Origin: Sulfolobales archaeon
GTDB taxonomy: Archaea > Thermoproteota > Thermoprotei_A > Sulfolobales > Desulfurococcaceae
Reading direction: 5' to 3'
DNA length: 64,000 bases
NCBI GenBank assembly: GCA_025059075.1
Contig: JANXDZ010000003.1
Span: 157,391-221,390, forward strand
The notes below the pieces were generated by a model, which worked only from the letters and a program-made list of their open reading frames with translations, was not told the DNA's origin and searched no databases. Each line of letters opens with the position of its first letter. Position 1 is the stretch's first letter. The position numbers and the translations under genes were made by a program. This document shows positions 7,496 to 16,453 of the stretch, one piece after another.

Positions 7496-9103
7496 CTATT
7501 TAGAACTTGCAGGGACTGTCTTATACTTAAGGCTGAACATTAGCTTCATAAACTTCATGAGTAAGCCTATGAATGGCTTAAGTAAAGCTATTGATGAAAG
7601 AAGCATCTCTAGAGCTTTTGCATCCTCGTATCTAAGTGCACCGCTAACTACTACAAGCGGTATGTAGAGCGACAACATGGTTACTAACCCTAGAGTAAGC
7701 CTAACGATAGCTGGCATGCTTACATAGATGAAGGGAGTAGTTAAAGCAGCTGAAGCAATACCTATTAAGGAAGTCTTTGCAATATGCAATAGATCGAGAG
7801 TTATGCCGCTCCTCTTAGCCATAATTAGGCAGTAGGCTAGTGAAGGAATGCCGTAGACACCTATGGCTAGCGCTAAGCCATAGATACTCCACTTAATAGA
7901 TAGAAAGTACATGAGTGGAAAAGCAGCTAGCCCACTAATTATTGATGAGTAGACTATAGTCCTTGTAAAGCCATGTGCCTGCAGTATAGAGCCTACTGTA
8001 ACACTCATTGGCCAGAGGAATAGCTGAGCACTCAATAGAGCAAATGCTAGAGGAGCTTCACTATACCTAGGGCCATAAACAGTCCTTATAACATCAGTTG
8101 AGTAAATTATTGCATAAGTCGTTAAAGGCATTGTTATAAAAGTCAGCGTCAAAGTCGTGTACCTATATAGATCAAGTGCTTCATCCCTAATCCCTCTGCC
8201 AACTAGCTTTGAGAACAATGGGGTTAGAGGAACAGCTATAGCTGAATAAACTGATAGAATTGCATAAAGCAACTGCAGTGAGGCATTAAAGTTACCGACT
8301 AATACATCCCCTGCATCACCTAGAGGGGAAGTTATGTATGCTAAAAGCACTGCTTGATACCTAGATATGAGTAAGCCCATTACTCCTGCGCTAAACAATG
8401 CAAGAGAGAACTTTATGAACTCTAGTAGACTTACGTTAGACACTCGATCATCCTTTATCCTTAAGTAATTGATCGTTAGAGCTAGGGCTAGGATTACTGA
8501 AGCATAGTAGCTGAGTACATAAGCTAGTATAGCGCCCGCTATACCCATGCCTAAGTAAAGCAATACGATTACTGCAATAAGCCTTATAGCACTTTGTGTA
8601 ATGGATACATAAACTCTATGTCTAGCCATTCCAATGCCTGCATGAAAGCTCATAAATGTATAGGTCAGCGTCTGCCCTAGAATGGAGGCTGAGGCTAAAG
8701 CTACGTAAAAACCCAGCTCACTTCTACCTACAATGACTTCAGCCATGTATTCAGGTAAAGCAAGTAGAGGAGCTGAAGCTATAAGACTTACTAAAAGTTT
8801 AAGCAGTAGAGTTCTCTTAAGCAAGTACGCAATAGTACGATGATCTCCTTTCCCCAAGTAAAGCGATGAAAAGCGCAGTAAGGCCTGATCTATTCCAAAG
8901 TCAGTGAATGAAGCCATTATACTAAGGGGTATGAACGATAGAGCGTAAACGCCATAGCCCTCGGGCCCAAGAGCTCTACCAACAACCATTAGTGTAACAA
9001 CTTGTAGAGCTAGTTGAATAAGAGTCCCCCATAGGTAAGTAAAGGATTCTACAGACGCCCTTGAAGCATCAGCAAACACATTGCCGAGATCGCCGCTTCC
9101 CAT
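7496..9103 (-). CDS. polysaccharide/lipid-linked oligosaccharide flippase (MOP superfamily)
   Basis: A membrane protein of about 535 residues with 12 to 14 predicted hydrophobic segments. The start of the Wzx/RfbX-type fold is clear: G-R-A-L-G-P-E-G-Y-G-V-Y-A-L in the second helix region and D-F-G-I-D-Q-A-L-L-R soon after. Such proteins move lipid-linked glycans across the membrane, which fits N-glycosylation or S-layer glycan assembly in archaea. I start at the ATG (9103) preceded by GGTG; a TTG at 9118 is less likely. No glycosyltransferase lies beside it. Confidence 0.8.
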   Translation of the reverse strand: MGSGDLGNVFADASRASVESFTYLWGTLIQLALQVVTLMVVGRALGPEGYGVYALSFIPLSIMASFTDFGIDQALLRFSSLYLGKGDHRTIAYLLKRTLLLKLLVSLIASAPLLALPEYMAEVIVGRSELGFYVALASASILGQTLTYTFMSFHAGIGMARHRVYVSITQSAIRLIAVIVLLYLGMGIAGAILAYVLSYYASVILALALTINYLRIKDDRVSNVSLLEFIKFSLALFSAGVMGLLISRYQAVLLAYITSPLGDAGDVLVGNFNASLQLLYAILSVYSAIAVPLTPLFSKLVGRGIRDEALDLYRYTTLTLTFITMPLTTYAIIYSTDVIRTVYGPRYSEAPLAFALLSAQLFLWPMSVTVGSILQAHGFTRTIVYSSIISGLAAFPLMYFLSIKWSIYGLALAIGVYGIPSLAYCLIMAKRSGITLDLLHIAKTSLIGIASAALTTPFIYVSMPAIVRLTLGLVTMLSLYIPLVVVSGALRYEDAKALEMLLSSIALLKPFIGLLMKFMKLMFSLKYKTVPASSK

Positions 9104-9788
9104 TAAGCATAACACCAATAAGCTACTAATAGACTAACTTATTGAACAATTGAACAAATATTTATCCTTATAACGCCTACGCTTCTCCTCCTCGATTAAT
9201 CAATAGAAGTCGTCATAGAGAGTTGTAGAAACAAGTCTCATAACATGGATGTATGACTTAGAGCATAGAACTATGAAGCCAAAACCTTACTTCACGCATT
9301 TCACTAAAGTGTAAAGGTATATAGTTATAAGTGGTCTTGATGTGCTTCAAGGTTCTCTTACTTATTGTTTTTCATTCCTTCACTGAAGGAGTTATTAGGG
9401 CTCCATAATCTATAGGCCCACATCCGCAGTGAAATTAAACCCCTAGATCCGGAGTACTCATTACTAGAGCTAAGCCAGTCTGTGAGCTTACAAGCTCCTA
9501 CCAATGATCATGAAGATCGAAGATGGTGGAATGCATTCACAGCTATTTAAAAACAGTGTTTGGAAGCAAGCTAAAGGTTGATTGAAGAGTGTATGTTTTA
9601 TAGATCTCTTCAGCGACAGATCGCTCTCAGTGGGCATAGAGAGCACGATCTACGATCAGTTAAGTAAGTATCTACTAGCTCATCAAAGTTCGTTTCATCA
9701 ATTAATTTCCTGAACTTTAAGTTCGCCTCCTTTACCAAACTATCCACCAGCGTTACTAGTAGTAAATGCCTTAATAAATATAACTCAG
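9104..9788. other. 685-bp gene-free stretch with a hairpin
   Basis: No open frame with recognisable content on either strand. The one clear structure is a stem at 9619-9650: GATCGCTCTC pairs with GAGAG-CA-CGATC around a 10-nt loop, leaving a two-base bulge. Short runs around 9500-9590 look like the mutated coding sequence of a lost gene, but I could not assign them. The promoter of the downstream S25e gene is not here, because that gene is transcribed toward this gap. Confidence 0.4.
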
Positions 9789-10088
9789 TTATTTATCAAC
9801 TGGCTCCTTAAATGATGCTGCGATGTAGATAGGTGTTCTTCTTCCACCACTGTAGAGCTTCAATAGATCTTTCTCAACAGCTGTCCTTAACAGTTTTTTA
9901 GCTAAGCTAATCTTTATATTGTATTGTTGAGCTAATGAGTAAGGAGTTAAGTACTTAAACGCCTCTTTATCAAGATCTTTTTCTAATCTCTTTAATAATG
10001 CCTCTACCTCAATTAACGCTATTCTCTGCGTAACTTGCGCTCTCTCCTCCTTAACTTCCCCTTTTTGCTTCTTAGCTTTAGCCGACAA
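9789..10088 (-). CDS. rps25e: ribosomal protein S25e
   Basis: A 99-residue protein: a basic N-terminal tail rich in Lys (A-K-K-Q-K-G-E), then a winged-helix core with K-Y-L-T-P-Y-S-L-A-Q-Q-Y, S-L-A-K-K-L-L-R and the wing L-Y-S-G-G-R-R-T-P-I-Y-I. This order (I-T-P...S-x-A-R-x-L-L...I-Y) is the S25e pattern. S25e is a small-subunit protein confined to eukaryotes and some archaea, mostly Crenarchaeota and relatives, so it helps place the organism. The start is a TTG. Monocistronic, with about 100 bp to the next gene. Confidence 0.85.
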   Translation of the reverse strand: MSAKAKKQKGEVKEERAQVTQRIALIEVEALLKRLEKDLDKEAFKYLTPYSLAQQYNIKISLAKKLLRTAVEKDLLKLYSGGRRTPIYIAASFKEPVDK

Positions 10089-10194
10089 GGATCCCGCCTA
10101 CTAGGCTTTTTCTATACTACAAACTTGCTTCCTTAATTAACTTTGTGTAAAAATCCTTGCAATTTATGGAGGAAGGCGTCTTGAGTGTTAAACA

Positions 10195-10617
10195 CTATGG
10201 TTGGCTTTGCGAAGTCTTCTTAAAGCTGAGGAAGTTCTCTAGTAAAGCAATTACTTCACTAATCTTCCTCTTTTCACAATACCTTATGCACTGCGATATA
10301 AACTCCTTCTTAAAGATGTTCTTTAAACTCTCTTTAACCTCCCCCCTAAGTATGTATTCCCCTGCTTTATTTTCGCATTCCTTAAAGCAGTGGTCTGTTT
10401 TAGGCTTAACTACGTATATGTATGGATACCTTTGATCAACTAGCTCTATCTTTACGTGCTTTAACATATTGATTGAATCCACAGTTCTTCTTACAGCATC
10501 ATATTCATGTTTTTCAAAGAGGAAGCAACCTATGTTCTTAAAAGCCTTCAGCATTCTAACGGCTGTTTCAATTATTTGACTCTCGCCGTTGGACAACCGA
10601 TCCTTACTTGACTCCAC
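10195..10617 (-). CDS. hypothetical cysteine-containing protein, third gene of an orphan operon
   Basis: I do not recognise this family. About 140 residues, helical and charged, with cysteines in two pairs (D-H-C-F-K-E-C and Q-C-I-R-Y-C) that could form a metal site. A GTG at 10617 is preceded six bases earlier by GGTG; an ATG at 10623 overlaps that site. It overlaps the gene before it by about 14 bp, so the two are translationally coupled. No membrane segments or signal peptide. Confidence 0.6.
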   Translation of the reverse strand: MESSKDRLSNGESQIIETAVRMLKAFKNIGCFLFEKHEYDAVRRTVDSINMLKHVKIELVDQRYPYIYVVKPKTDHCFKECENKAGEYILRGEVKESLKNIFKKEFISQCIRYCEKRKISEVIALLENFLSFKKTSQSQP

Positions 10618-11050
10618 CTTCATCACCTAGTGTAGTTGCTTTAACTGGGATGCTTACAGCTGAAGAAATGAGTCTAACTATCCAGGCATATACAGGTTTA
10701 CCGAAGCTCCTCCTAAGTTCTCCATCAATGTACTTAGCTCTATAGACCATTTGCCCTGTGCCTGTGAATACACTTATGTATCCTTTGACTTTCTTTAGGA
10801 AGTTTCTAATTAGCGATATTTGAACTACGTACTCCCTTGGATCAGTTCTTACAGCAACTTCAAATGCTTTTCCTAAAACATATGTAGGCTTCACTTCCCG
10901 CCTATTAACTATTCTCATAGGTTCTTTAGTTAAGCTAACTATACTGCCTCCCTTAGTCACTATTAGTATAATTCTCTTGCAGACATGCTTACCACTCCTA
11001 CTCCTAGACTCTTCCTCAATTAATCCTTTAACTACAGACTCCGTCTTCAA
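10604..11050 (-). CDS. hypothetical protein, second gene of an orphan operon
   Basis: A 148-residue protein that I cannot assign. It has a basic N-terminal stretch, then a beta-rich region (R-I-I-L-I-V-T-K-G-G-S-I-V-S-L) and a second half with G-Y-I-S-V-F-T-G-T-G-Q-M-V-Y-R-A-K-Y, suggesting a sheet-rich fold. TTG start with GGTGA eight bases upstream. It follows the first gene after only 3 bp and overlaps the third, so the three are one transcription unit. Confidence 0.6.
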   Translation of the reverse strand: MKTESVVKGLIEEESRSRSGKHVCKRIILIVTKGGSIVSLTKEPMRIVNRREVKPTYVLGKAFEVAVRTDPREYVVQISLIRNFLKKVKGYISVFTGTGQMVYRAKYIDGELRRSFGKPVYAWIVRLISSAVSIPVKATTLGDEGGVK

Positions 11051-11053
11051 AGA

Positions 11054-11308
11054 CTATTCACCAATAATTAACGTAGAGCCATTGAATTTATACCTAAGTC
11101 TACCTCCCTCAGCAATATCGATAACTAAAGTAAAAGGCGTAGGAGATAGCTGGCCTCCAAGCCTTACGACATGCCCTTCTTTAATAACTACTTGCTTTAC
11201 GTCATTGAAGCACTTTTCTTCAATCAATAAGCCCTGATCGTTGTATATGGATATACAAGCATCATATACTTCAGGCTTATGATATATGGCTAGGAATACT
11301 TTAGTCAA
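11054..11308 (-). CDS. hypothetical protein, first gene of an orphan operon
   Basis: An 84-residue soluble protein, predicted mostly beta strands (K-V-F-L-A-I-Y-H-K, V-V-I-K-E-G-H-V-V-R-L-G-G, P-F-T-L-V-I-D-I), with no family I recognise. TTG start, with GGTG eight bases before it. It leads the three-gene set running down to 10195, in which all genes are small, soluble and unassigned; the shared operon suggests one complex or pathway, which is inference. Confidence 0.6.
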   Translation of the reverse strand: MTKVFLAIYHKPEVYDACISIYNDQGLLIEEKCFNDVKQVVIKEGHVVRLGGQLSPTPFTLVIDIAEGGRLRYKFNGSTLIIGE

Positions 11309-11763
11309 TTAAGCAACACCTCAGAGTCTATTGAGGGCTATTGGTGAATAATAGCTTTACGGTAGCCGCCTCCACCAACTAGTATTCCCTACTTACTTAT
11401 TGCATATTGAGTAAGCATATATCTCAATACATGTCCACTGACGCTATTGAACCATAACTTAAAGCAGTTGTATACAACAAATGTATTATGCACCTCCTGT
11501 TGGAAGGATGTATGTAGAAGAGGGGGAAGTTGAGAAACTTAACTATCTTAGCTCATCTAGCTTACTCCAGGGCATGTTTGGAGAAAGGACTCTAGGAACT
11601 TTTCCACTAACTACTTCCTACACTAGCCTTCATCTCCCTGAACTTCTGAGACCTCGTGCTGTAGATCCTTGAAGCTTGTCACAATGAATGTAGAGTCCCC
11701 ATGAGCTCTAATACCTTTAAAAATACGTTCATGTAATCTATAGATAAGTGGGTGTAAGTATTA
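11309..11763. other. gene-free stretch between divergent units
   Basis: This 455-bp gap separates the orphan operon (minus) from the unit starting at 11764 (plus). It holds an inverted repeat CTTACT...AGTAAG around 11393-11415 and a TATA-like TTTAAAAAT near 11713-11721. A 63-codon open frame at 11481-11672 has no ribosome site and no recognisable sequence, so I do not call it. Confidence 0.4.
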
Positions 11764-12654
11764 ATGGGTACTCAAACCCATAGGTATAGTAAAACAGCTT
11801 CTCTAATGAATATAGGTGTACTGGAAGTTCTTGAAGCCATTCTAGACTCCCTCAGGATCAGTGGCTTTGCAGAGGAAGTGAAGAGAGAAGGGGATCGAGT
11901 GTTAGTTAAAGTAAGAGCTAAGGGACCCCTTGGAGTAGTTTTTGAAGACCAATACAGTTTCTCCATTAACCAGGAATCCCCTAAGAAAGTCCTAGTAGTG
12001 GGCTCTGGAAATAAGAGCAGGATGGCTATAACGATAACTCTACCTACGGGCAGTGGCTTAGCTGATGTAATTAATGTGGATGGAGTACTTACTGGAAGTA
12101 CTAATGCAGCATCCAGTAAGCTATTGAAGTCCATGGTGGAAGGAATAGGTAATTACTTAAGGACTGAAGCTGGAATTCAGCGAACTCCTACTAAAGCTAT
12201 AGAAGTACGCCAAGTTACTGAAGTAGCTGGAGCAACAGTTCGTGAAGAACTAAGAGAGTCTGTAGAAGAAGCAAGGCCTTCAGTAATACCTAGGGTAAGT
12301 GAAGAAAAGATAGTTGAGAAAAGTAAACCTCTATCAGACATAGTATTCATGTCATCCATAATCCTAAAGTCTAAGCTAGTTGAACAAAGAATTGTTGATA
12401 AAGCTATGGGAGTTAATGAAGTTATCGCCCTAGCTTCTAAAAAAGCCTTTGAATGCAGAAACTTAGTAATAATTATTAGAGATCAAATCAAGGGAGGTGA
12501 ACTAACTATGATAACTAACCACAGCGGATTAATAGTTGCAGCTTACGCTAATATTTCAGGCAATGAATTCTACGGAATTGAAGCACTAAAAGCTTTTGAA
12601 TACGCATCAACAGGCTCTACCATAAGATTATGGTGTAGTAGTGAAGAGCTGTAG
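11764..12654 (+). CDS. hypothetical protein upstream of hel308
   Basis: A 296-residue soluble protein I do not recognise. The N-terminal half alternates strands and helices (about 15-130). A low-complexity Glu/Val-rich linker follows (about 140-185, with repeated E-E and V-R-E-E-L-R). The C-terminal domain contains L-V-I-I-I-R-D-Q and H-S-G-L-I-V-A-A-Y-A-N-I-S-G-N. That last part, with its G-L-I-V-A-A-Y pattern, faintly resembles a roadblock/LC7-type dimer fold, which is inference only. GGTG lies eight bases before the ATG. Three bp separate it from the next gene. Confidence 0.6.
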   Translation: MGTQTHRYSKTASLMNIGVLEVLEAILDSLRISGFAEEVKREGDRVLVKVRAKGPLGVVFEDQYSFSINQESPKKVLVVGSGNKSRMAITITLPTGSGLADVINVDGVLTGSTNAASSKLLKSMVEGIGNYLRTEAGIQRTPTKAIEVRQVTEVAGATVREELRESVEEARPSVIPRVSEEKIVEKSKPLSDIVFMSSIILKSKLVEQRIVDKAMGVNEVIALASKKAFECRNLVIIIRDQIKGGELTMITNHSGLIVAAYANISGNEFYGIEALKAFEYASTGSTIRLWCSSEEL

Positions 12655-12657
12655 CAA

Positions 12658-13029
12658 ATGGCTATGAAAGTAGTAGAAGAATTCAAGAAAGTTAAGAAGA
12701 GGTTTGGATTGATAAGGACAGTAGCTTTTACAGTCGGCCTTCTTCTATCACCAATAACTTGGTTCAATGATCCAATAGTGAATGTACCGATAGCTCTTGC
12801 ATTAACTCATTTACTTATAAAAGCTTGCGGCAGAGAGCTATTTATCCCAATTTTTGCAGCATCATATGTATTTACAAACGTCCTCGGCTTACTGCTAATG
12901 CAGGTAAGCATATCATACAGTGGAGATAAGTTTAGGGCTGTAGAAATACTAAAGATCTTTATAGGAACAATAGTTTACACGCTACTAGTGATCTTTTTAT
13001 TGAGGATCGGCATTTTAAACCCCCCCTAG
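12658..13029 (+). CDS. small membrane protein, three or four helices
   Basis: A 123-residue protein with a basic amphipathic N-terminus (E-E-F-K-K-V-K-K-R-F) and hydrophobic segments near residues 20-35, 43-57, 65-85 and 100-118. The positive N-terminus predicts an inside orientation. I recognise no family. It follows the unassigned 11764 gene by 3 bp and precedes hel308 by about 20 bp, so the three are probably cotranscribed, although no functional link is apparent. Confidence 0.6.
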   Translation: MAMKVVEEFKKVKKRFGLIRTVAFTVGLLLSPITWFNDPIVNVPIALALTHLLIKACGRELFIPIFAASYVFTNVLGLLLMQVSISYSGDKFRAVEILKIFIGTIVYTLLVIFLLRIGILNPP

Positions 13030-13050
13030 TACTAATGGCTATACGTAGAG

Positions 13051-15231
13051 TTGATAGAATTGAGCTCGTGGATTCCTATAAGTGTATTAAAGAACTACGG
13101 CTTACCTGATGAAGCAATAGATGTTTTAGTTAATGATAAGAAGATAGAATTCCTCAACCCCCTTCAACTAGAGGCATTGAGGAAGGAGGTTCTCAGCGAT
13201 CGCAACGCCGTTGTAGTAGCTCCAACAGCTAGTGGAAAGACTCTCATAGGTGAAGTAATGTTGTTAAAGAAAGCAATTGAGAAATCTATGGGTCTCTACC
13301 TAGTTCCATTAAAGGCTTTAGCTAGTGAAAAGTACACAGAGTTTAAAGTATGGGAGAAGCTAGGGATTCAAATAGGTATTACTACTGGAGACTATGAATC
13401 TCCAGCAGAGCATTTAGGGAAGTACGATATTGTTATAGCTACTTACGAAAGGTTTGACTCACTACTTAGACTGAAGCCAAGCTGGCTTAATAAAATAGGG
13501 TCTGTAGTTATTGATGAAATGCACTTAATAAATGATAGTGAAAGAGGCCCCGTCTTAGAAATGATCATTTCAAGGCTTCTATCCATGGATGTACAAGTAG
13601 TCGGCTTATCCGCTACTGTAGGTAATCCAAGTGAGCTAGCTTCATGGATTAATGGAGAGTTAATTACAGTTGATTGGAGGCCCGTGAAGCTAGTTGAAGG
13701 CGTTTACGACAGGAGGAGGAGTAGAGTAATCTTCAGTGATGGAAGAGTGGAGGAAGTCCCTAGGAAAACTGGCGATGCAGTATTAGATGTAGTCTTGGAG
13801 AGCATTAAAAGCGGAATCCAATCACTTGTCTTCATACATAATAGGAGGAGGACTGAGGAACTGGCTTCTGAGCTAGCTAACGCTGTTTCCCCAATGCATG
13901 GCGTTGATAGAGAGAGGCTAAGTGAATACTTAAGTATGCTCTCTAGTGAAAGTCCCAGTAGGATTGAAGTAGAAAAACTACAGCCACTCATTCAACGCGG
14001 CGTAGCATACCATCACGCAGGGTTAAGCAGTATTGCTAGAAGAATTGTTGAAGAAGCATTCAGGGAGAGACTCATTAACGTCGTTTTTGCAACACCTACT
14101 TTAGCTGCTGGAGTGAATTTACCTGCTAGAAGAGTCATATTGTCTGTTAAAAGATATGATCCACATTTAGGGAGATACATCTACATCCCAGTCTTTGAAT
14201 ACAAGCAAATGGCTGGAAGAGCTGGGAGACCGCAATACGATCCTTATGGAGAGGCGGTAGTAATTGATGCAGGCAGCGTCAATGATGGATTCAGGAAGTA
14301 TGTTAATGCAGAAGTAGAGCCTGTTGTTAGTAAGCTCAATAATGAACGAAGCCTACGTATACATACACTGGCATTAGTAGCTGGCGGTGAAGCTAGTACA
14401 GTTGAAGAAATAGTTAAGGCTTATTCTATGACTCTCTACGGGTACTCCTCAAGGGAGTTAAGCAATCTTGTGGAAAAAATTGAGACAATTATTGAAATGC
14501 TTACATCATGGAACATGGTGCACAACTACTCTGGAATACTAGTAGCTACAGGGCTTGGGAAAACAGTGTCGTCAACATACATAGATCCTCTTTCAGCTCA
14601 CATATTCCTAAGCAATGCAGATGTACTTAAGGAAAAACTATTTCCATACATACATCTAATAGCTTTAACACCTGACTACAGTAGGAGTAGGCCATATATA
14701 CCATCAAGAGTTATAAGAGATTTTGAAAACATAGCATTAATGGATGCTGAGAACGGTGCAGCTCTACAGCCCCCGGACGAGGATGTAGTTAGCTATGACT
14801 TTTGGCTAGAGGCATACGTACACGCTAGAATGCTTAATGACTGGATAAATGAGGATCCTGAGGATAAGATAACTGAAGTATATGGAGTAGGGCCAGGGGA
14901 TATACATAGTATTCGCGAAACAGCCAGCTGGATTGCTTCAAGTTTAGCTAGAGTAGCTTCCTCAATGAAGAAACATTCTTTAGCATACATACTTGACGCA
15001 CTGAGCTTAAGGATAGAGCATGGAGTAAGGGAGGACGCGCTTGAATTAATAAAGCTCGAAGGCATAGGGAGAATGAGGGCAAGGGCATTGATAAGAGCAG
15101 GCATTAGGAGCTTAGACGATTTAGCTAAAGCACCCGTTAAATACTTAGTGAGCCTCCAAGGGTTTGGGAAAAGAATCGTCATTAATATAAAGGAACAGCT
15201 CTATAAAATGGGCTATAAAGTAGTTACATAG
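13051..15231 (+). CDS. hel308: ATP-dependent DNA helicase Hel308
   Basis: A 726-residue superfamily 2 helicase. The Walker A is A-P-T-A-S-G-K-T (57-64), motif II is V-I-D-E-M-H-L, motif III is L-S-A-T-V-G-N, and motif VI is Q-M-A-G-R-A-G-R-P. A winged helix, ratchet domain and C-terminal helix-hairpin-helix (I-G-R-M-R-A-R-A-L and L-V-S-L-Q-G-F-G-K-R) complete the Hel308 plan. The archaeal enzyme unwinds lagging strands at stalled forks with 3'-5' polarity. Start TTG at 13051, chosen because the conserved N-terminal helix begins there; no strong ribosome site is visible. Length is normal for the family. Confidence 0.92.
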   Translation: MIELSSWIPISVLKNYGLPDEAIDVLVNDKKIEFLNPLQLEALRKEVLSDRNAVVVAPTASGKTLIGEVMLLKKAIEKSMGLYLVPLKALASEKYTEFKVWEKLGIQIGITTGDYESPAEHLGKYDIVIATYERFDSLLRLKPSWLNKIGSVVIDEMHLINDSERGPVLEMIISRLLSMDVQVVGLSATVGNPSELASWINGELITVDWRPVKLVEGVYDRRRSRVIFSDGRVEEVPRKTGDAVLDVVLESIKSGIQSLVFIHNRRRTEELASELANAVSPMHGVDRERLSEYLSMLSSESPSRIEVEKLQPLIQRGVAYHHAGLSSIARRIVEEAFRERLINVVFATPTLAAGVNLPARRVILSVKRYDPHLGRYIYIPVFEYKQMAGRAGRPQYDPYGEAVVIDAGSVNDGFRKYVNAEVEPVVSKLNNERSLRIHTLALVAGGEASTVEEIVKAYSMTLYGYSSRELSNLVEKIETIIEMLTSWNMVHNYSGILVATGLGKTVSSTYIDPLSAHIFLSNADVLKEKLFPYIHLIALTPDYSRSRPYIPSRVIRDFENIALMDAENGAALQPPDEDVVSYDFWLEAYVHARMLNDWINEDPEDKITEVYGVGPGDIHSIRETASWIASSLARVASSMKKHSLAYILDALSLRIEHGVREDALELIKLEGIGRMRARALIRAGIRSLDDLAKAPVKYLVSLQGFGKRIVINIKEQLYKMGYKVVT

Positions 15232-15250
15232 CTAACGTCATCTGAATGCT

Positions 15251-15697
15251 TCAAGTAATGGCTTCTCCCTTAACTTTAGATACTACTGATATGCGTTCTA
15301 TCGATGTATGTGGATATTGCCCACGCTCATCCTTTTCATAGCTCTTCACCATGTCCCAGATGTTTAAGAGCGCTGCTGAAGCCCCCATTAGCGCCTCCAT
15401 TTCAACACCTGTTTTTGCTAATGCTTTTACTAAGACTCTTACTCTAAGCCTCTCATCATCAAGTACATCAAAGCTTACAGATACATGCGTTATTGGAATA
15501 TTGTGGCATAATAATATGAGCTCACTAGTCTTCTTTACAGCATTAATTGCCGATGCTCGTGCTATAGTCAATACATCTCCTTTCTCAACTCTTCCTTCTA
15601 GAATCCTCTTTAATGTATCTCTCCTAAGCTTAATGATTCCTTCAGCTACAGCCTCCCTATATACAACTTCCTTTAAAGTTACATCAATCATGCCCAT
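15251..15697 (-). CDS. moaC: cyclic pyranopterin monophosphate synthase MoaC
   Basis: MoaC acts after MoaA in molybdenum or tungsten cofactor synthesis, converting the 3',8-cyclo-GTP product to cyclic pyranopterin monophosphate. Visible motifs are M-I-D-V at the start, T-A-R-A-like I-A-R-A-S-A-I-N-A, L-C-H-N-I-P-I-T (about 63-70), G-V-E-M-E-A-L-M-G-A-S (about 97-107) and D-M-V-K-S. The 148-residue length is that of the family. GGTG lies six bases before the ATG. It is convergent with hel308, about 20 bp away. Confidence 0.92.
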   Translation of the reverse strand: MGMIDVTLKEVVYREAVAEGIIKLRRDTLKRILEGRVEKGDVLTIARASAINAVKKTSELILLCHNIPITHVSVSFDVLDDERLRVRVLVKALAKTGVEMEALMGASAALLNIWDMVKSYEKDERGQYPHTSIERISVVSKVKGEAIT

Positions 15698-15886
15698 AAG
15701 TTACACCAGTCTACACTAAATACGCTCTACATGATTAGCGGGATTCTTAAACTACTTCCCCCATAGAAGTAATTATGGATGCTTGGCCGTAGGTCAAAAG
15801 CGTCTTCTACGTACTATTGTAAACGAGTGCTTCAAAACAAGTTTCTATATTAAGGAGCTATGGATCAATATTAATTGGTGTCTAAT

Positions 15887-16450
15887 TTGTCTATAGAGGA
15901 AGTCACAATAGATTTCACTGGAGTGCCAACTATACCTACTGGTAAAAGAAACTTACAGAAGCTTGAATTAGCGCTAATAGTCGGCACTTTATACAGTCCT
16001 GAAGTTATTGAATTAATAAAGGATCCTGTTGAGAGAGCTACATGGATAGACAGCTTAGCCATTGCAGCTGGAGCACTAGCTAGACAGAAGGCTGGTTATT
16101 CATTGAGGCAGATAGCAGAGGAGCTTGGGAGAAGTGAAGTGAGCTTAAGAGCTCACTTAAGTGGTAAAACTAAGGTTGGTCAACTAGTCTTAAAGACTTA
16201 TGAAAGACTTGTGAGAGGAGAGCTGAAAGTAGTAGCTCCATTTACTCCCCTAATCCATAGCCAGAGGGAGATGGAGTTAGAGGATAGGTTGAGACAGTTG
16301 GAGTTAGAGAAACTGAATTGCCAAGAATCCCTAAGCCATTTAAGTGAAGAGCTGAGTAAAGTAAAGGCAGAGTTAGAGATTGTTAAAAGAAGTCTTGAGG
16401 AAAAGGAAAAAGTCATTAGTGAAATAAAGGAGATATTAAAGAGCGTTTAA
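15887..16450 (+). CDS. HTH regulator with coiled-coil tail
   Basis: The middle region (about 55-100) holds a helix-turn-helix: Y-S-L-R-Q-I-A-E-E-L-G-R-S-E-V-S-L-R-A-H-L. The block before it (E-R-A-T-W-I-D-S-L-A-I-A-A-G) matches my memory of an archaeal domain found beside KaiC-like ATPases, but no KaiC lies here. The C-terminal 60 residues form a long Glu/Lys/Leu heptad coiled coil, which suggests a dimer. I chose the TTG at 15887 because GGTG precedes it by six bases. It is likely a DNA-binding regulator of unknown target. It ends 3 bp before the convergent htpX stop. Confidence 0.65.
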   Translation: MSIEEVTIDFTGVPTIPTGKRNLQKLELALIVGTLYSPEVIELIKDPVERATWIDSLAIAAGALARQKAGYSLRQIAEELGRSEVSLRAHLSGKTKVGQLVLKTYERLVRGELKVVAPFTPLIHSQREMELEDRLRQLELEKLNCQESLSHLSEELSKVKAELEIVKRSLEEKEKVISEIKEILKSV

Positions 16451-16453
16451 CTC

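Noticed and set aside
11481..11672. 63-codon open frame in the gap before 11764
   Set aside because: No ribosome site, no domain, low-complexity Leu/Ser content; likely chance.
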